Origin: Montifringilla adamsi
Taxonomy: Eukaryota; Chordata; Aves; Passeriformes; Passeridae
Assembly: GCA_017590115.1 (NCBI GenBank)
Contig: JAGGNK010013670.1
Span: 1,320,016-1,384,015 of the forward strand
DNA: 64,000 nt
Reading direction: 5' to 3'
In this document: piece after piece, positions 61,331 through 64,000 of the stretch
How positions within the stretch are numbered: position 1 is the stretch's first letter
How the letters are laid out: each line of letters begins with the position of its first letter
Position numbers and translations under genes: made by a program
The notes under the pieces: generated by a model
The model's database searches: none
Told to the model about the DNA's origin: nothing
The model's input: only the letters and a program-made list of their open reading frames with translations

Positions 61331-62482
61331 TGAAAAATGAATTTACTACAAGATATGTGCATGTATGAAGGGGGGAGGAAGTACAAAGGACAAGATTTTT
61401 TTCTTAATGATGTTGTTGGAACTGTACAAGAGGAAAGAACTGCTTTCAGGATGTACCTGACAATTCTTTGCAGTGGCAAGAGGCTGCTGCTGATTTAGTA
61501 TCTCTGTCGAAGCATTTTCAGAGAACTCTTTCAGGTTCCAACAATTTATCCAACAACTACACCAAAAACCTATGCTTTGCACCCATAAAGCAAACTTGAT
61601 GGAAGGAATTACCATAGAGAGGAACCTGCATAGTTAGTAAGACAAAGTACCTATGAAGAGAGGGACTTTTTCAGGTGATAGAATTGTAAAGAGTAAGGTT
61701 GTTCTGGCAAAGATAAATTACACGGTAGTTTTCTGGGTTGGCTGGTTTGGTTTTGCCTTTTCAGCTGGTGTGAGGTAACAGGCCCCAGGTAGTTCCTGGC
61801 TCTCAGGGTGCTCCCATCAGTACCATGGCTGTGACACAACCGCTGGGCTGAAGATGCTCATCCCAGCCCAACACAGCTTCCCCTTCCCACTCTGCCCCCA
61901 GAAACCTCAGCACAGCCAGACTGGGGGAAATGGCTCAGGAGCCACTCTGGGGAGGGTCCATCCTCAGGGCCACCAGGACAGCTAGAGCCCTGCACACTGC
62001 CAGGGTGGCCTTGCCTGTGACCGTGTCCTCGCCTGCCGCCACGGGAGCTCCTCTGGGAGTTGGCCAAGTGGCCACAGCCCAGCCCCACCTGCCCCAGCAC
62101 TGCCCCTCCCTGCATGCAGGGGACTTAGAGCAGCTTGGGAGGCTAATCCCTGTTTATCTCCTTGATGAACAGACTTTTAAAAATGACACTGTTCACATGC
62201 TTAAAGCTCCAAATTTGACTTTCCTTGACAGCAGCCATCTCAGGAATCCCAGTGAGGTTTATTTTTGGCAGTGGAGCCTTCACAGAATAGGCTTTGCTGT
62301 GTGTACAGCTCCCAGCACGCCCGTGCAGCTCTGCAGAGGAGGAGAACTGGGCACCTGAGGGTTTGGTACATCCCAGGCATGTACCCTCAGCTTTGCTACC
62401 AGCTTAGACCCACAGGGCTAAAGCTAATTAATTAAAAACTCTCTTTGCTTTCTCTCTTCCCCTGCATTTCCACCATCCCTAA
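61331..62482. other. Unannotated intronic sequence
   Basis: Nothing recognised. Confidence 0.45.
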
Positions 62483-62810
62483 GATTTTGGAAGGTTGGAA
62501 GGGACCTTAAAGCCTATCCTGTTCCAGCTCCTATCATGAGCAGGGACACCTTCCACTGTCTCAGGCTGTTCCAAGCCCCATCCAGCCTGGCCTTGGACAC
62601 TTTCAGGGATCCAGGGGAAGCCACAGCTGCTCTGTGCACCCTGTGCCAGGGCGTCCCCACCCACACATGGAATAATTTCTTCCTAATATACAGTGCAAAC
62701 CTCTCCTCCTTCAGTTTAAAGCCATTCCACTTTGTCCTATCACTGCAAAAGGTCCCTCTCCAGCTTTCCTGTAGGCTGCAGGTATTTCAAAATATTTTTC
62801 CTTCTCCCTC
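62483..62810 (-). mobile_element. CR1 LINE 3' tail (5'-truncated)
   Basis: GGTTGGAAGGGACCTTAAAG, CACCTTCCACTGTCTCAGGC, GGATCCAGGGGAAGCCACAG, and AAAGCCATTCCACTTTGTCC further in. More diverged than the 16-31 kb copies. Confidence 0.9.
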
Positions 62811-63165
62811 ATCCTAGCTTCCCACGTGTGCTAACACACAGTTTCTGCTGCCCACTCCAATAATTTGGTGTTCTGGGAAGAAGCCTCTCTTTGCTCAGCC
62901 CATCAGAGAGAACAGCAGTTGGAAAGAACCAGAAATACAAACAGGGTCAATTGTTTTATGATTAAATAATACATCTTTAAAACATGACTGAAAAGGGAAA
63001 CTTAGCCAGTGAATGGTAGAGTTTGAGCTAATGAATTACCACAGGTAATGTTTAGACATTAATTCTGAAAAAACTGCAGTTGAAATTAATCTACAGGCCT
63101 TGTGCTAGAAACTCACACATTGAATTTAAGCACAGAAAGTCTTGCAAATAAACCAGGCAAAACAC

Positions 63166-63210
63166 AGAATCACAGGATCATTAACATTGGAAAAAACCAA
63201 AAACCACTGT
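63166..63210 (-). mobile_element. CR1 LINE 3' terminal remnant
   Basis: Only CACAGAATCACAGGATCATT and AACATTGGAAAAAACCAA remain, matching the 3' terminus of an older CR1 subfamily. Confidence 0.7.
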
Positions 63211-64000
63211 ACTTTAAAGATTGATAACAGATAATCCATACCTTAAAGAATCAAATATATGTCCTTATTTGCTCAATGGCTTTGATCTGGTGATTTAATT
63301 TAGGCAGGTAAAACTGAATTAGATGCCAGTTTTAAAAGCCTGGTCTTCAAATACTGGACTCACATTTTGAGAAGTGAGGGACAGATCAGAACACACAGCC
63401 AGGGAAGGCACATCCCACCCTGCAGCAGCCAAAGCCTCTGGAGCATCACCACGTGCACGGCTCCAGAAGGACAGGGCTGCACAGAACTGCTCCAGGCATA
63501 TATTCCACACATGTAAATATTCCTGAACGAGGCTTAGATCTCCAATAGGAGGGTTGGAAAAATAAACCCATTTTTTTGGATGAGATGGATATAAGAAGAC
63601 GGCTGCGGTTTGGCTGGTGGGACACTCTGGAGCTGGTGGTGGTGGCAGTGGGGACAGGGACACACAGATGCCCTGGCTGGGGTCAGACCTCAGCCCTGGC
63701 ACACAGTTCTGCAGGTGTCTGAAGGCAGGAACCCCACTGCCACAAACCACCTGCCAATTGTTACATTTTTTAAAATAAGACAGGAACAAAGTCTTGTATT
63801 TGAAGCATATTTTGCTTTGCCTTACATTTCCAAGCCTCTTTTCCAAGCCTCTTCCTTATACTATTTTTCCTCCCCTCACCTGGGTTTTTTAATCCTCCCA
63901 TTCAGAGCTGAATTCTTCTCTTTTCCTTTCCATGCCATTGAGGTGAGCACTGTCTATTTTAGATCTTGTTCATTAATGTATCGAGGCATCTTACTTTGTA
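63211..64000. other. Unannotated intronic sequence
   Basis: Nothing recognised. The 175-codon minus ORF at 63319-63846 has no similarity I know. A tandem CTTTTCCAAGCCTCTT doublet lies near 63830-63851. Confidence 0.45.

Larger units (their letters stand above)
44385..64000 (-). other. AUTS2 intron 5 (partial)
   Basis: Sequence upstream of exon 6 to the right edge. I looked for a minus-strand exon encoding the AUTS2 block that ends DSDSDQEEK (expected exon 5) and found none, so exon 5 lies beyond the window, as expected from the very large human intron 5. The intron contains the CpG island, a 70-bp tandem duplication and three CR1 pieces. Confidence 0.8.

Noticed and set aside
44385..64000. 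AUTS2 exon 5 (block ending DSDSDQEEK)
   Set aside because: Searched by eye on the minus strand and not found. The human intron 5 is very long, so it is expected outside the window.
1..64000. tRNA, rRNA, CRISPR array or bacterial-type operon
   Set aside because: No cloverleaf, rRNA core or regularly spaced direct repeats were seen; the sequence is vertebrate intronic DNA.

Overview
This window reads as vertebrate nuclear DNA from a bird, most likely a passerine. It holds many 5'-truncated CR1 non-LTR retrotransposon tails, one retroviral solo LTR, long AT-rich introns and one compact CpG island. The only protein-coding gene I can support is AUTS2 (activator of transcription and developmental regulator), on the minus strand. 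Three exons are visible with consensus splice sites: a 49-bp exon at 44336-44384, a long proline-rich exon at 2522-3084 that contains an assembly gap, and a 254-bp exon at 832-1085. By comparison with the human protein they correspond to exons 6, 7 and 8. Later exons lie beyond the left edge and exons 1-5 beyond the right edge. The rest is intron.

Layout from left to right: 1-831 is part of intron 8; 832-1085 exon 8; 1086-2521 intron 7; 2522-3084 exon 7; 3085-44335 the large intron 6; 44336-44384 exon 6; 44385-64000 part of intron 5. Intron 6 carries 17 CR1 pieces (16 in the same orientation as AUTS2), a solo LTR at 4963-5376, an (AAAAG)n tract at 8.6 kb, an ATCCCC-type repeat at 23.4 kb and a G/C-rich minisatellite at 39.1 kb. 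From about 37.1 to 55.2 kb I recognise no transposable element, and this stretch contains exon 6, the CpG island and AT-rich blocks that look like conserved enhancers.

The most interesting feature is the CpG island at about 47.5-48.6 kb, 3.3 kb upstream of exon 6. On the AUTS2 strand it contains an ATG in a strong Kozak context, preceded by an in-frame stop and followed 14 codons later by a consensus splice donor. The donor leaves one overhanging base. That phase is wrong for exon 6 (an immediate stop follows) but correct for exon 7. It therefore predicts an alternative AUTS2 first exon that skips exon 6 and starts an N-terminally shortened protein. This is inference from sequence and needs transcript evidence.

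I found no tRNA, rRNA, CRISPR array or other protein-coding gene. The remaining open reading frames look like chance frames in CR1 tails, CpG-rich DNA or simple repeats.
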